Shown: positions 37,433-46,665 of the stretch, one piece after another | Layout of the letters: each line of letters opens with the position of its first letter | Numbering within the stretch: position 1 is the stretch's first letter | Source: Morganella morganii | GTDB lineage: Bacteria; Pseudomonadota; Gammaproteobacteria; Enterobacterales; Enterobacteriaceae | Direction of reading: 5' to 3' | Assembly (NCBI RefSeq): GCF_019242955.1 | Contig: NZ_CP066129.1 | Coordinates: 1,984,001-2,048,000, forward strand | Length of the DNA stretch: 64,000 nucleotides | Translations under genes and position numbers: made by a program | Notes under the pieces: model-generated | What the model was told of the DNA's origin: nothing | The model's database searches: none | The model's input: only the letters and a program-made list of their open reading frames with translations

Positions 37433-38380
37433 TTAATCATCATCACTGGTATCTATCGGACAAACAAAACCGTCCGGTTTTACGGCCAGCAAATCACACT
37501 TCAGATGGTCAATGACATGTTCAGCCGTATTACCGAGGAATGCAGCCGAAATACCGGTCCGGCCGATAATTCCCAATACCACCACCCCGGCATTCAGCTC
37601 ACCGCACACTTCCGGGATCACTTTCTCCGGTAATCCTTCATAAACATGAGTGTATTCTTCGCCGACGGAGAATTGCTGGCGCAGCTCTTTCATCGCGATA
37701 AGATGCTGGCCGCGCAGTGCGTTGTTGTAAGTATTCGGGTCAAAATCCGGTAATTCGATAGCGATATTAATCGGCGCTACCGGATAAGCGCTGACCAGAT
37801 GGATGGCCGGGTCTTTTACAATCCGTTTCGCGAGATCCTGTGTCAGCGAGACCAGTTTGAGATTCAGTGCATCATGGTACGATTCTTCATTGGACAGATT
37901 GACACCGACCACAACAGAACCCTGTTCCGGCCAGACTTTATCTTTAACCATCCAGACAGGACACGGACATTTACGCAGAAGCTGCCAGTCCAGCGGGGTG
38001 AAAATCAGCGATTCAAACTTATCGTTCTGGTGTGCCATTTTCAGCAGCAAATCATGACCACCGCTGACAACTTCTCTGATAATCGCCTCATAAGGCCGGT
38101 TATGCCATACCACTTTCACTTCGATATCGATACCGGCTTCCAGATAGTAACGCGCCTGCTGTTTGATCCACGCGCAACGCTGGGCAATTACCCCTTTACG
38201 CATTGCATCCCGTTCTTCGGGGGACAACAGGGTAGTCATATCGTATGACAGATCATAGATAGGTAAGAAAGCTTTGATGCGTCCGCCATTGCGTTGCACG
38301 ATATATACCGCACGCCGTAATGCCGGCTGATCATCCTGATTGGGGTCTATTGCAACTAAGAGGTTCTGATATTCAGACAT
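37433..38380 (-). CDS. uspE: Universal stress protein UspE, 315 aa
   Basis: Two tandem Usp domains ([21 protein letters not shown] at the start; [20 protein letters not shown] from ~residue 155), ending [39 protein letters not shown]. In E. coli UspE promotes cell-cell interactions and survival of DNA damage, and lies beside fnr as here. Length matches (316 aa). Confidence 0.95.
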   Translation of the reverse strand: MSEYQNLLVAIDPNQDDQPALRRAVYIVQRNGGRIKAFLPIYDLSYDMTTLLSPEERDAMRKGVIAQRCAWIKQQARYYLEAGIDIEVKVVWHNRPYEAIIREVVSGGHDLLLKMAHQNDKFESLIFTPLDWQLLRKCPCPVWMVKDKVWPEQGSVVVGVNLSNEESYHDALNLKLVSLTQDLAKRIVKDPAIHLVSAYPVAPINIAIELPDFDPNTYNNALRGQHLIAMKELRQQFSVGEEYTHVYEGLPEKVIPEVCGELNAGVVVLGIIGRTGISAAFLGNTAEHVIDHLKCDLLAVKPDGFVCPIDTSDDD

Positions 38381-38523
38381 TCATCTCTCCTCGCGGGGCT
38401 GGATACGTATCTATAAAGATAAACCAAACAGGAGCAGGAATGTAGGAAATATTCGCACCAGACCGAAATAAACCGGTCTGATGCGTTTTACGGCAGCCAA
38501 AAATGTTGCCGGGAGAGAGATTA

Positions 38524-39282
38524 CTAGTCCTGCGGCAGTGCAGGCACTTTACCGGCCAGTGCAGCCAGCTGTTCCATATCTTCGATGGTGATATATTTGC
38601 CTTTTACTGCCAGCATTCCGCTCTTCTGGAAACGACCCAGCAGACGGCTGATGGTTTCAACGGTCAGACCCAGATAGTTACCGATATCACCACGGGTCAT
38701 CGTCAGGCGGAATTCACGCGGGGAGAAACCGCGCTGGGCAAAACGGCGTGACAGGTTATAAATAAAGGCCGCCAGACGCTCTTCCGCATTCTTTTTGGAC
38801 AGCAGCAGGATCATTTCCTGGTCGCCTTTAATTTCGCCGCTCATCAGGCGCATCATCTGCTGACGCAGGTTCGGCATTTTACCGGACAGGTCATCCAGCG
38901 TTTCATACGGAATCTCGCAGACCATGGATGTTTCCAGTGCCTGGGCAAAACTCGGATGCTCGGTATTGATAATGGCATCAAAACCGACCAGGTCGCCGGC
39001 AAGATGGAAGCCGGTGATCTGCTCATCACCTTCTTCGGTGATAGTATAGCTTTTGATGGTCCCGGAGCGGATTGCATACAGTGATTTCAGCTCATCTCCG
39101 GCTTTAAACAGTGCCTGACCTTTCTGGATAGGCTTTTTGCGCTCGATAATATTGTCGAGCTGATCCAGCTCATGCTCATTCAGCGTGAACGGGATGCAAA
39201 GCTGGCTGATGCTGCAATCCTGGCAGTGGATCGCGCAGCCACCTGATTGAATTCTACGTACTACACGTTTTTCCGGGATCAT
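38524..39282 (-). CDS. fnr: Anaerobic regulator FNR, 252 aa
   Basis: Oxygen-sensing [4Fe-4S] transcription factor controlling anaerobic respiration and fermentation. The cluster ligands [16 protein letters not shown] (Cys-20, -23, -29) and the fourth Cys in SMVCEIP are present, as are the cNMP-like barrel and the [34 protein letters not shown] use ATG 39282 ([15 protein letters not shown]), identical in position to E. coli. A perfect FNR box lies 22-35 bases upstream, so autoregulation is expected. Likely targets in this window include ldhA-type fermentation genes. Confidence 0.98.
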   Translation of the reverse strand: MIPEKRVVRRIQSGGCAIHCQDCSISQLCIPFTLNEHELDQLDNIIERKKPIQKGQALFKAGDELKSLYAIRSGTIKSYTITEEGDEQITGFHLAGDLVGFDAIINTEHPSFAQALETSMVCEIPYETLDDLSGKMPNLRQQMMRLMSGEIKGDQEMILLLSKKNAEERLAAFIYNLSRRFAQRGFSPREFRLTMTRGDIGNYLGLTVETISRLLGRFQKSGMLAVKGKYITIEDMEQLAALAGKVPALPQD

Positions 39283-39303
39283 AGGCTTGCTCTTGAAATA
39301 ATA

Positions 39304-39317
39304 TTGATTTGAATCAA
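39304..39317. promoter_or_regulatory. Perfect FNR box at the fnr promoter
   Basis: TTGATTTGAATCAA is an exact TTGAT-N4-ATCAA palindrome. Its closeness to the fnr start suggests negative autoregulation by steric block. Confidence 0.85.
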
Positions 39318-39777
39318 TTTTATCACAGACTACCAAAAGTGGTAAGTGGTCTGAGTTTAAATATCGTCATACCGGGCTAAAAACAGGGGCATAATATTGA
39401 CATATTATGCTTTTTTCGTGATGTCATAATGTGAATTATTTGATTAAACTCTCAATAATCCGGTTTAAAATAACAGAGAGCCTGAACGCAGGTCAATTTT
39501 CTGCCATCTGCATGTTAACAGGCAGGTGAAATATGAATAAAGCGTTCTTCCTGCGTTATAAAATAGTGTGATACATTAAAAACAATCACAAATAAATAAC
39601 GAAAAAACCATTATTCCGCACGGATAAAAAATATAAAAAAGAGAGTGCCGGACATAATACACCGTCATAATCGTGCAGTGCTATCTTTGATACGCTGCAT
39701 TATGCTGAAACTGTAATGAACCTGATTCGTCATAAAACGACAGGCATTACAAAACCGGGACTGTTTAAGGAAAAGTA
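39318..39777. other. Divergent fnr-oxidoreductase intergenic region
   Basis: About 460 AT-rich bases without a convincing gene. In E. coli ogt follows fnr; it is absent here. Promoters for the oxidoreductase gene presumably lie near 39660-39740. Confidence 0.4.
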
Positions 39778-40788
39778 ATGATGTCATATGCATTACCTGA
39801 ATCGATGATGGCAATTGATATTACCCGGCCCGGCGGCCCGGAAGTATTACAGGCAATTGAGATGCCGTTGCCGAAGGTACAGGGAGAATACCTGCTGGTT
39901 AAAGTGGCCGCCGCCGGTGTCAACCGGCCTGATGTGTTCCAGCGTCAGGGCAGTTATCCGCCGCCTCCGGATGCATCGCCGGTTCCGGGACTGGAAATCG
40001 CAGGTGAAGTCGTGGCGGTCGGGGATGAATGCAAACGCCGCCAGGTCGGCGATAAAGTCTGTGCGCTGGTTGCGGGCGGAGGATATGCAGAATATTGTCT
40101 GGTCCATGACAGCATCGCACTGCCGCTGGAAAACCTGAGCTACACCGAAGCCGCGGCCATTCCGGAAAACTTCTTCACGGTATGGGCGAATGTCTTCCAG
40201 ACCGGCAAACTGCAAAGTGAAGAGAGTGTGCTTATCCACGGCGGTACCTCCGGTATCGGCAGTGTGGCGATTATGCTGGCAAAAGCCTTTGGCGCTACGG
40301 TATACACCACTGTCGGCACGGCTGAAAAAGCGGAGCTTGCCCGGCAACTGGGGGCAGATCACGTCATTAATTACCGCGAAGACGATTTTGCGCAGGTTAT
40401 TCCGGAACTGACCGGCGGACAGGGCGTGAACATGGTTGTTGACCTTATCGGTGGTGATTATGTCAGCAAAAACTATGAGGTTGCGGCCAAAGGCGGACGA
40501 ATTATCCAGATCGGCCTGATGCGCGGTAACCCGCAAAACCTGAATCTGATGCCGCTGATGGTAAAACGCCTGCTGCATACCGGCTCAACACTGCGGGCGC
40601 GGACACCGGAAGAGAAAGCCGTCATTGCCCGTGATCTTGCCCATAAAGTCTGGCCGCTGCTGCGGTCGGGAAAAGTCAAACCACTGGTAAACTATACGTT
40701 TAACCTTGCAGACGCGGCAAAAGCCCACCAGCTGATGGAATCCGGTGATTTAACCGGAAAAATTGTTCTGATTAATCCGGACTTCTGA
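39778..40788 (+). CDS. NAD(P)H-quinone oxidoreductase, Qor/PIG3-like, 336 aa
   Basis: Medium-chain dehydrogenase/reductase of the zinc-independent quinone oxidoreductase type. It has an N-terminal GroES-like domain (VAAAGVNRPDVFQRQGSYPPPPDASPVPGLEIAGEV), the NADPH-binding motif VLIHGGTSGIGSVAIMLAKAFGATVYTTVGT, and GADHVINYREDDFA. Catalytic and structural zinc cysteines of true alcohol dehydrogenases are missing. It probably reduces quinones or enones with NADPH. Monocistronic, with AAGGAAAAGTA before the start. Confidence 0.88.
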   Translation: MMSYALPESMMAIDITRPGGPEVLQAIEMPLPKVQGEYLLVKVAAAGVNRPDVFQRQGSYPPPPDASPVPGLEIAGEVVAVGDECKRRQVGDKVCALVAGGGYAEYCLVHDSIALPLENLSYTEAAAIPENFFTVWANVFQTGKLQSEESVLIHGGTSGIGSVAIMLAKAFGATVYTTVGTAEKAELARQLGADHVINYREDDFAQVIPELTGGQGVNMVVDLIGGDYVSKNYEVAAKGGRIIQIGLMRGNPQNLNLMPLMVKRLLHTGSTLRARTPEEKAVIARDLAHKVWPLLRSGKVKPLVNYTFNLADAAKAHQLMESGDLTGKIVLINPDF

Positions 40789-40865
40789 TTTTTTCTTTTA
40801 TATCTGCACTGTCAGCCTGTTTCGCACCATTTGCTGATAGTGCAGGTCACTTCCTGCTATACTCT

Positions 40866-40884
40866 GATAGTGATAATCATTCCC
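40866..40884. promoter_or_regulatory. Fur box upstream of the YqjI-like gene
   Basis: GATAGTGATAATCATTCCC matches 16 of 19 positions of GATAATGATAATCATTATC. It lies about 150 bases before the yqjI-like start, fitting dual iron and nickel control. Confidence 0.65.
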
Positions 40885-40908
40885 GTTAAAATACAAATCG
40901 TGCTGTTT

Positions 40909-40920
40909 TAGATATATCTA
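40909..40920. promoter_or_regulatory. Palindromic operator 1 (TAGATATATCTA)
   Basis: Perfect 12-bp palindrome. The same core AGATATATCT recurs at 40970-40979, 60 bases away. E. coli YqjI also binds two operator sites in its own promoter region, so this is a candidate YqjI site. Confidence 0.6.
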
Positions 40921-40968
40921 ATTTGATCTTTCCATACCGGAGGACTATAGTAGTTCCTGAAGGCAAAA

Positions 40969-40980
40969 CAGATATATCTA
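40969..40980. promoter_or_regulatory. Palindromic operator 2 (CAGATATATCTA)
   Basis: Second copy of the AGATATATCT core, 49 bases before the yqjI-like ATG. The 60-base spacing from operator 1 is close to six helical turns, allowing cooperative binding or looping. Confidence 0.6.
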
Positions 40981-41028
40981 AAAACTGATTTTGCTGATTA
41001 TCACTCTATATCACAAAAGGAATTTACT

Positions 41029-41823
41029 ATGTTTCTTCATGCATTACGCCATCGTGCCTGTGATTCACAGGAAGGGCGTCAGCGTCACGGGGGCCATGGC
41101 GGCCGCCACGGGGAACACCACGGGCAGGACGGACACCGTTGCTGCGGCGAGCATCATGGTCACGGCGAGCGTCGTGCTCACGGTGAACATCGCGGTCATT
41201 GCTGTCATGGTGACCACCATGGACACGGCGAACATCACGAACACGGCTGTCACGGTGATCATCATGAGCATCACGGACACGGTTGCCGCGAAGAGCGCGA
41301 ACACGGTCGTCACCGCGGCCGCGGGAAGGGCCTGCGTCGTCTGCTTGATCACGGTGATCTGCGCATCATGATGCTGGCGAATCTTAACCAGAAACCAAGC
41401 CACGGTTACGAATTAATCAAATCCATCGGCCAGCTGACTTCCGGCCTCTATACACCAAGTCCGGGCGTGATTTATCCGACACTGACACTGCTCGAAGACC
41501 AGCAGCTGATTGTGGCGGAAAACACCGGGAACGGCCGTAAAAGCTACAGCCTGACACCGGAAGGTAAAATGCATCTGGAAGAGAACACTGATGTTCTGGA
41601 ACAGATTGCACAACGCTTACAGGAAACCAAATCTTTCCGCCGCGGTTCGCTGTTATCCGATGAAATCGAACAGGCGCTGGGGAATTTACGGGCACTGCTG
41701 CGCCATAAACTGGTCACCAGTGAACTGGATGAAACCAAGCTCGGTCAGATCGCCGATATTCTTAATGATGCAGTACGGAAAATAGAAGCGGTCAACGACG
41801 CACTCAGCAAAGAAGGGGAATAA
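41029..41823 (+). CDS. yqjI: YqjI-like PadR-family metal-responsive regulator with long His-rich N-terminus, 264 aa
   Basis: The C-terminal ~165 residues form a PadR winged helix (GDLRIMMLANLNQKPSHGYELIKSIGQLTSGLYTPSPGVIYPTLTLLEDQQLI) plus dimerisation helices. The N-terminal ~100 residues are a His/Gly/Glu/Cys-rich tract with degenerate repeats of the type HGxHHxHG. E. coli YqjI has the same layout with a shorter tract (about 50 residues), binds nickel there and represses the ferric reductase gene yqjH and itself. No yqjH lies beside it here. AAAAGGAATTTACT precedes the ATG. Confidence 0.85.
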   Translation: MFLHALRHRACDSQEGRQRHGGHGGRHGEHHGQDGHRCCGEHHGHGERRAHGEHRGHCCHGDHHGHGEHHEHGCHGDHHEHHGHGCREEREHGRHRGRGKGLRRLLDHGDLRIMMLANLNQKPSHGYELIKSIGQLTSGLYTPSPGVIYPTLTLLEDQQLIVAENTGNGRKSYSLTPEGKMHLEENTDVLEQIAQRLQETKSFRRGSLLSDEIEQALGNLRALLRHKLVTSELDETKLGQIADILNDAVRKIEAVNDALSKEGE

Positions 41824-41824
41824 C

Positions 41825-41989
41825 ATGGCGGAAAACACCACCTCCGGAAAGATCCCGCCGGAAAAACCGGTTCAGGATGAAAAACAGGAAGCGGTGAACA
41901 CCGGCAGACCCGCAGATAAACCGTGTCCCAGCTTACCGTTTTCCTATTTACGCCGCGCCTTGCGCAACAAGGTCGGCAAACACGAATAA
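41825..41989 (+). CDS. Small protein downstream of the YqjI-like gene, 54 aa
   Basis: ATG at 41825 is one base after the yqjI-like stop, with GAAGGGGAATAAC just upstream, so translation is probably coupled. The product is acidic and Pro-rich at the N-terminus (MAENTTSGKIPPEKPVQDEK) and ends in a basic helix preceded by a Cys (CPSLPFSYLRRALRNKVGKHE). No homologue is recognised. Spacing and ribosome-binding site support a real gene in the regulator's operon. Confidence 0.5.
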   Translation: MAENTTSGKIPPEKPVQDEKQEAVNTGRPADKPCPSLPFSYLRRALRNKVGKHE

Positions 41990-42026
41990 CCGGGGCGCAG
42001 AGAATGCGCCCGGGTCGTGCAAAAAA

Positions 42027-43199
42027 TCAGCGTGATTTCAGCGCGCGAATTAATTTATCCATGCCTGCGGTGAGTTTATCACGCGGGCATCCGGCATTCA
42101 GACGCAAAAATCCGCGTCCTTCTTCCCCGTAGGTATATCCCGGCATGATCGCCACTTTTTCCCGCGTAATCAGGGTATGTTGCAGAGCATCATCATCAAT
42201 ATTCAGCGGGTTCAGATCTATCCACGCCAGATAGGTCGATTCCGGCACCTGCCAGTTCAGTTCCGGCAGTTCCGCATCCAGCCGCTGCTTTATATAGTCC
42301 AGATTAGCAAAGAGATAATCACGCAGCTCATCAAGCCACGGTGCGCCGTCACGGTATGCCGCTATATGCGCGATAACCGCCAGAACCGCAGGGGAAGATA
42401 GCCCGTCACAGGCTTTCAGCTGATGAAAATAGGCTTCACGGGAGGCGGTATCTGAAATCAGCCCGTAAGCACCGGTCAGTGCCGGAATATTAAAGGATTT
42501 GGATGCCGAGGTGAATAGCGCCCATTCCCCGCGTCCTGTTTCAGACCACGGCGTGTGCTGATGCGGTGCACGGCACAGATCCATATGAATTTCATCACTG
42601 ATCACCCGCACATTATGCCGCTCACACAATTCAGCCATGGTGGTCAGCTCATCGCGCGTCCAGACTTTCCCGGTCGGGTTATGCGGGCTGCATAACAGCA
42701 GAATCCGCGTCTCCGGCTTTGCAAGCAGGGATTCCAGCACATTCATATCACACCACCAGCCCTCCGCCGTTTTTTGCAGCGGGCAGGGAACCACAGTACG
42801 CTGATTGCCGGTAATCGTCTTATAAAATGCATCATAGGCGGGCGTATGCACCACCACACCGTCACCGGGTTGCGACCACAGGCGGATCATCTGACTGACC
42901 ATGTAGATGACTGACGGCCCGTACACCAGCGCCTGAGTATCAATCTGCGCCTGAAAACGGGATGAAAACCAGTGTGCGATGGCGCTGAGAAAATCCCGGT
43001 GCTGCCAGCGGCTGTAGCCGAATACACCGTGTGCGGTACGCTCTGAAATTGCTTTCAGGATCACCGGCGCGGTGACGAAATCCATATCTGAGATGGTAAA
43101 AGGCAGTAAATCGGCCTGACCGAAACGATCCTGCACAAAATCCCATTGTGTGCAGTAAGTACCGTGGCGATCAACCGGAACAGAAAAGTGAAAGGACAT
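42027..43199 (-). CDS. malY: MalY/PatB-type cystathionine beta-lyase, 390 aa
   Basis: PLP-dependent class I/II aminotransferase-fold C-S lyase. MSFHFSVPVDRHGTYCTQWDF, FTISDMDFVTAPVI, LLLCSPHNPTGKVWTRDEL, the PLP lysine in FTSASKSFNIPAL, and FLRLNAGCPRD are typical. In E. coli MalY also represses MalT. It is downstream of malX in the same orientation, under MalI control, as in E. coli. Confidence 0.95.
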   Translation of the reverse strand: MSFHFSVPVDRHGTYCTQWDFVQDRFGQADLLPFTISDMDFVTAPVILKAISERTAHGVFGYSRWQHRDFLSAIAHWFSSRFQAQIDTQALVYGPSVIYMVSQMIRLWSQPGDGVVVHTPAYDAFYKTITGNQRTVVPCPLQKTAEGWWCDMNVLESLLAKPETRILLLCSPHNPTGKVWTRDELTTMAELCERHNVRVISDEIHMDLCRAPHQHTPWSETGRGEWALFTSASKSFNIPALTGAYGLISDTASREAYFHQLKACDGLSSPAVLAVIAHIAAYRDGAPWLDELRDYLFANLDYIKQRLDAELPELNWQVPESTYLAWIDLNPLNIDDDALQHTLITREKVAIMPGYTYGEEGRGFLRLNAGCPRDKLTAGMDKLIRALKSR

Positions 43200-43218
43200 A
43201 GTTTCTCCGGAAAGAAAA

Positions 43219-43241
43219 ACCGCACTGTCAGACAGTGCGGT
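43219..43241 (-). terminator. Hairpin between malX and malY
   Basis: ACCGCACTGTC / GACAGTGCGGT stem with a 2-base inner loop; on the minus strand followed by TTTTTCTTTCC. It may partially terminate transcription after malX and so lower malY expression. Confidence 0.65.
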
Positions 43242-43249
43242 GAAAGTTA

Positions 43250-44866
43250 TCAGGCGTTTTGCGGTTCCGGCTGAGCGGAATCAGACGCGGATTTCATCAG
43301 CTTTTCCAGTTCATCTTTAACAGACTGAACCTGCGGGCCGATAACAACCTGCAAATTATGCTCATTAAGATGGACAACGCCGATTGCCCGCAATGCTTTG
43401 AGCTGCGCGTCATCCACTTTGCTCATATCCTGAACGGACATCCGCAGACGGGTGATACAGTTATCCAGTGAAATAATATTCTCTTTCCCGCCCAGCGCGG
43501 CCAGAATCGCAGGCACATCGTAGCCGGATTTCCCTGCTGAACTGCCGGTTGCCGGTGCACTTTCTTTGGTATCCGTATCGCGGCCCGGTGTTTTGATGTT
43601 AAAGCGGGTAATGGCGAAACGAAAAATCGCATAATAAGAAGCAAACCAGATAAAGGCCACAACCGGCACCATATACCATTTGGTCTGGATGCCGTGGAGG
43701 ATACCGAAGACCACAAAGTCAATCAGGTTACCGTCGGTATTACCAATGGTGACGCCGGTAACAGCCATCACGGTAAAGCCCAGACCGGTCAGAATCGCGT
43801 GGATCAGATACAGGAACGGAGCAACAAACAGGAACAGGAATTCCAGCGGTTCTGTTGTGCCGCCGATAACACAGGCGACCACACCGGAAATCAGCAATCC
43901 CTTAATTTTATGACGATTTTCAGGATGAGCACAGTGATACATGGCTAATGCAGCGCCCGGCAGACCACCGAGGAAGGCCGGCATTTTACCCTGAGACAGG
44001 AACTGAGTGGCGCTGGCCGCAAAGCCCTGTGTATCCGGACAGGAAAGCTGCGCCTGGAAGATCGTCAGCGCGCCGTTAACGGTATTACCGCACACTTCCA
44101 TGGTGCCGCCCGCTTCAGTAAAGCGGATCAGAGCCACCAGAATATGGTGAAGACCAAAAGGCAGTAACAACCGTTCACCGGAGCCGAAAATCATCGGCCC
44201 GAAAGCGCCGGCACTCTGAATCAGTTTACCTAATCCGTTAATACCCATCGCAAACCACGGCCAGATCAGCGGAACCAGCAGGCCGCACAGACCAAGCACC
44301 AGGGTGGTGATAATCGGCACAAAACGTGTCCCGCCAAAGAACGCCAGTGCATCCGGCAGGCGGATGGTATTAAAACGTTCATGCAGCATATAAACAATAA
44401 TACCGACGATAACCGCACCGAGAATACCGCTGTCGATAGACTGAATACCCAGCACATCACGGATGTTGTGAGCCTTCAGAATCGCCGGGTCCGTGGTCGG
44501 TAAAATATCGGCGGCAGTGAGATAGAAGTTAGTCGCGAGGTTAAACACCGCAAAACCGACAAACCCGGCGAAAGCGGCCACACCTTTGTTTTCACGTGCC
44601 AGCCCCAGCGGAATGGCGATGGCAAACATCACCGGCAGGAAACTGAAGGCAAATGAGCCGATTTTGCTCATCCAGGTGAATAGTAACTGGAATACGGTGT
44701 GATCGAGAAACGGCAGCAGTGTCAGTACATCGCGGCTGCTGAGTGAACTGCCGATGCCGAGGATGATCCCGCAGAACGAGAGCAGCGCGACAGGCAGCAT
44801 AAAGGTTTTGCCCAGTCCCTGGAAAAACTCCCAGAGCGTGACTTTTTGTTTTGGTTGGCTACTCAT
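43250..44866 (-). CDS. malX: PTS maltose/glucose-type IIBC component MalX, 538 aa
   Basis: Inner-membrane sugar phosphotransferase permease. The N-terminal EIIC domain has ~10 helices (LPVALLSFCGIILGIGSSLSS, GILGAVIVGIIVYMLHERF, GSGERLLLPFGLHHILVALIRF), and the C-terminal EIIB carries the phosphorylated Cys in ISLDNCITRLRMSV (~470). I use ATG 44866 (MSSQPKQKVTLWEFFQGLGK); a longer frame upstream overlaps the MalI operators. Sugar specificity is by family (glucose/maltose type). Confidence 0.94.
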   Translation of the reverse strand: MSSQPKQKVTLWEFFQGLGKTFMLPVALLSFCGIILGIGSSLSSRDVLTLLPFLDHTVFQLLFTWMSKIGSFAFSFLPVMFAIAIPLGLARENKGVAAFAGFVGFAVFNLATNFYLTAADILPTTDPAILKAHNIRDVLGIQSIDSGILGAVIVGIIVYMLHERFNTIRLPDALAFFGGTRFVPIITTLVLGLCGLLVPLIWPWFAMGINGLGKLIQSAGAFGPMIFGSGERLLLPFGLHHILVALIRFTEAGGTMEVCGNTVNGALTIFQAQLSCPDTQGFAASATQFLSQGKMPAFLGGLPGAALAMYHCAHPENRHKIKGLLISGVVACVIGGTTEPLEFLFLFVAPFLYLIHAILTGLGFTVMAVTGVTIGNTDGNLIDFVVFGILHGIQTKWYMVPVVAFIWFASYYAIFRFAITRFNIKTPGRDTDTKESAPATGSSAGKSGYDVPAILAALGGKENIISLDNCITRLRMSVQDMSKVDDAQLKALRAIGVVHLNEHNLQVVIGPQVQSVKDELEKLMKSASDSAQPEPQNA

Positions 44867-44911
44867 ACGGTATCCTGTAAATGTCAGTGTGGTGTTGTGA
44901 AGGTAAAATAA

Positions 44912-44927
44912 GATAAAACGTTTTACC
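44912..44927. promoter_or_regulatory. MalI operator 1
   Basis: GATAAAACGTTTTACC, a near-perfect copy of the palindrome GATAAAACGTTTTATC, 46 bases upstream of malX. Confidence 0.8.
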
Positions 44928-44990
44928 AAATTATAATAGTTGCCCGATCACAAAAAATAAACATGACACAGCAACCATATTTCAGAAATA

Positions 44991-45006
44991 GATAAAACGT
45001 TTTATC
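44991..45006. promoter_or_regulatory. MalI operator 2
   Basis: Perfect palindrome GATAAAACGTTTTATC, 56 bases upstream of the malI ATG. One operator for each divergent promoter (malX, malI), as known for E. coli MalI. Confidence 0.85.
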
Positions 45007-45061
45007 GGATTTTGTGTAAAATTCGGTGCAGTATCCTGAGCGTAAGGAAGTATCCGGCGTT

Positions 45062-46090
45062 ATGAATCTCAGAAAAGTCACGATAGTTGATGTGGCGCAG
45101 CAGGCAGGTGTCTCCGTCACCACGGTGTCACTGGTACTCAGCGGAAAAGGGCGGATCTCGCGGAAAACCGCGGATAAAGTCAATGCGGCAATTGAAGAGC
45201 TGGGGTATGTCCGCAACCAGCAGGCCGCCACATTGCGGGATAACATCTCCAATGTGATTGGTTTGATTGTTAAAGATATTACGGAGCCGTTTTATGCGGA
45301 GGTCGCCGCCGGGGTCAGCGAATATGCGGAAACGCAGGGCAAACAGGTCTTTCTGACCCAGAGCGGTAATTCCGCTGCCGGATTTGCCCGTTCGCTGGAC
45401 AGTCTGATCCGCTACGGCGTGGATGGTGTTGTTGCCGGCGGCGGTAAATTTCTCACCAATGAGGTGGTTGAGCGGGTAAATCATTATCAGATCCCGATGG
45501 TATGTGCCGCCCGGGCCAGTGAATTCTCCGGTATCGATGTTGTCCGCCCGGATAACGCCTCTGCCGCCAGGATGGCGACCGAGTATCTGATCAAAAACGG
45601 TCACCGGCAGATTGCCTATTTCGGCGGTGAAAGCGATTCACTCACCCGCGCCGAACGGGTCGGCGGCTACTGCTCAACACTCGTGCAGTACGGGTTGCCG
45701 TTCCGCCCGGAATGGATTGTGGAAACAGACAACAAACAGCAGAATATTATCCGCAGTGTTTCCGGATTTATGTATCAGTACCCCAAAGTCAGTGCGATAG
45801 TCTGTCACAACACCGGTACGGCGCTCGGGGCATATTTTGCCGCACTGAGTACCGGTAACACCGTCAGGCAGGGGGATAACGAAAGTTATTTTACGCAGGA
45901 AATCGCCCTCGTGGGATTTGATGATATCGGCAGTGAAGCCCTGTATGACATCCCCGTTGCCTTTATCACCCAGCCGTCGCGGGATGTCGGACGCAGTGCC
46001 GCAACCCGTCTTCTGCGGCGGGTCGGCGGGGATAATTCACCACCTGCCAGCGTGACATTGTCACCCGGATTTACTCAGCTTAACGGATAA
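45062..46090 (+). CDS. malI: LacI-family repressor MalI, 342 aa
   Basis: N-terminal LacI helix-turn-helix (VTIVDVAQQAGVSVTTVSLVLSGKGRISRKTADKVNAAIEELGYVRN) and a periplasmic-binding-protein-like core (VIGLIVKDITEPFYAEVAAGV, GVDGVVAGGG, NGHRQIAYFGGESDSLTRAERVGGYCSTL). Close to E. coli MalI. I use ATG 45062 because the HTH begins directly after it. Divergent from malX. The stop overlaps the start of the next gene (TAATG). Confidence 0.93.
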   Translation: MNLRKVTIVDVAQQAGVSVTTVSLVLSGKGRISRKTADKVNAAIEELGYVRNQQAATLRDNISNVIGLIVKDITEPFYAEVAAGVSEYAETQGKQVFLTQSGNSAAGFARSLDSLIRYGVDGVVAGGGKFLTNEVVERVNHYQIPMVCAARASEFSGIDVVRPDNASAARMATEYLIKNGHRQIAYFGGESDSLTRAERVGGYCSTLVQYGLPFRPEWIVETDNKQQNIIRSVSGFMYQYPKVSAIVCHNTGTALGAYFAALSTGNTVRQGDNESYFTQEIALVGFDDIGSEALYDIPVAFITQPSRDVGRSAATRLLRRVGGDNSPPASVTLSPGFTQLNG

Positions 46091-46665
46091 TGACCATGCA
46101 CAAGACGCTTTCCGGACTGCTGTTCCTGACGCTGCCGGCGTTTTCTGCACCGGCGGACGATTTACAGTTGCTGCCGGTTCAGGATCGCAGTCAATTATTT
46201 GCAGATGCGGGTGAGCGTACCGGCATTGCCCGTAAAACCCGCGAAGTGCTTGCCCGGCCTGCGGTCCCCTGTGAAATTGTCGTGACCATTATCCGCGGTG
46301 AAGGTGAAGAAACCCGCTCAAAACCGGCTGAAGCCGGGGATTGGGTGGTGCAGAATATCTGCGAAGCCACCGGTAATGAAGAAATTCTGGTGAAAAAAAC
46401 GGCATTTACCCGTCGCTACGGCAGTGCGCTGACACTGCCTGACAACGAAAACCGGCAGCGCTTCCGGCCTCAGGGAGAGCCGATGGATTATCTGGTCATC
46501 ACACAGGAAGAACCGTTTGTGATTATTGCGCCCTGGGGCGAAAAACAGCGGGTGATGAAAGGTGATGTGCTGCTCCGCTCCCGCCATGATCCGCAGGACA
46601 GTTACCGTATCCAGAAAGCCGCATTCAGCTGCACCTATCAGGTGATCACTCCCGCCGGGAACTAA
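46090..46665 (+). CDS. Uncharacterised exported protein in the malI operon, 191 aa
   Basis: Begins with a probable signal peptide (MTMHKTLSGLLFLTLPAFSAPA); the ATG overlaps the malI stop, and an alternative ATG two codons later has the same signal. The mature part (~165 aa) has three Cys (VPCEIVV, QNICEAT, FSCTYQV) and no recognised domain. Segments such as MDYLVITQEEPFVIIAPWGEKQRVMKGDVL look like a beta-rich periplasmic fold. Function unknown; coupling to malI suggests co-expression. Confidence 0.7.
   Translation: MTMHKTLSGLLFLTLPAFSAPADDLQLLPVQDRSQLFADAGERTGIARKTREVLARPAVPCEIVVTIIRGEGEETRSKPAEAGDWVVQNICEATGNEEILVKKTAFTRRYGSALTLPDNENRQRFRPQGEPMDYLVITQEEPFVIIAPWGEKQRVMKGDVLLRSRHDPQDSYRIQKAAFSCTYQVITPAGN

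Noticed and set aside
41080..41320. Tandem-repeat or CRISPR-like array
   Set aside because: The repeats are short, in-frame and degenerate, and encode the His-rich tract of the YqjI-like protein; there are no regular spacers.
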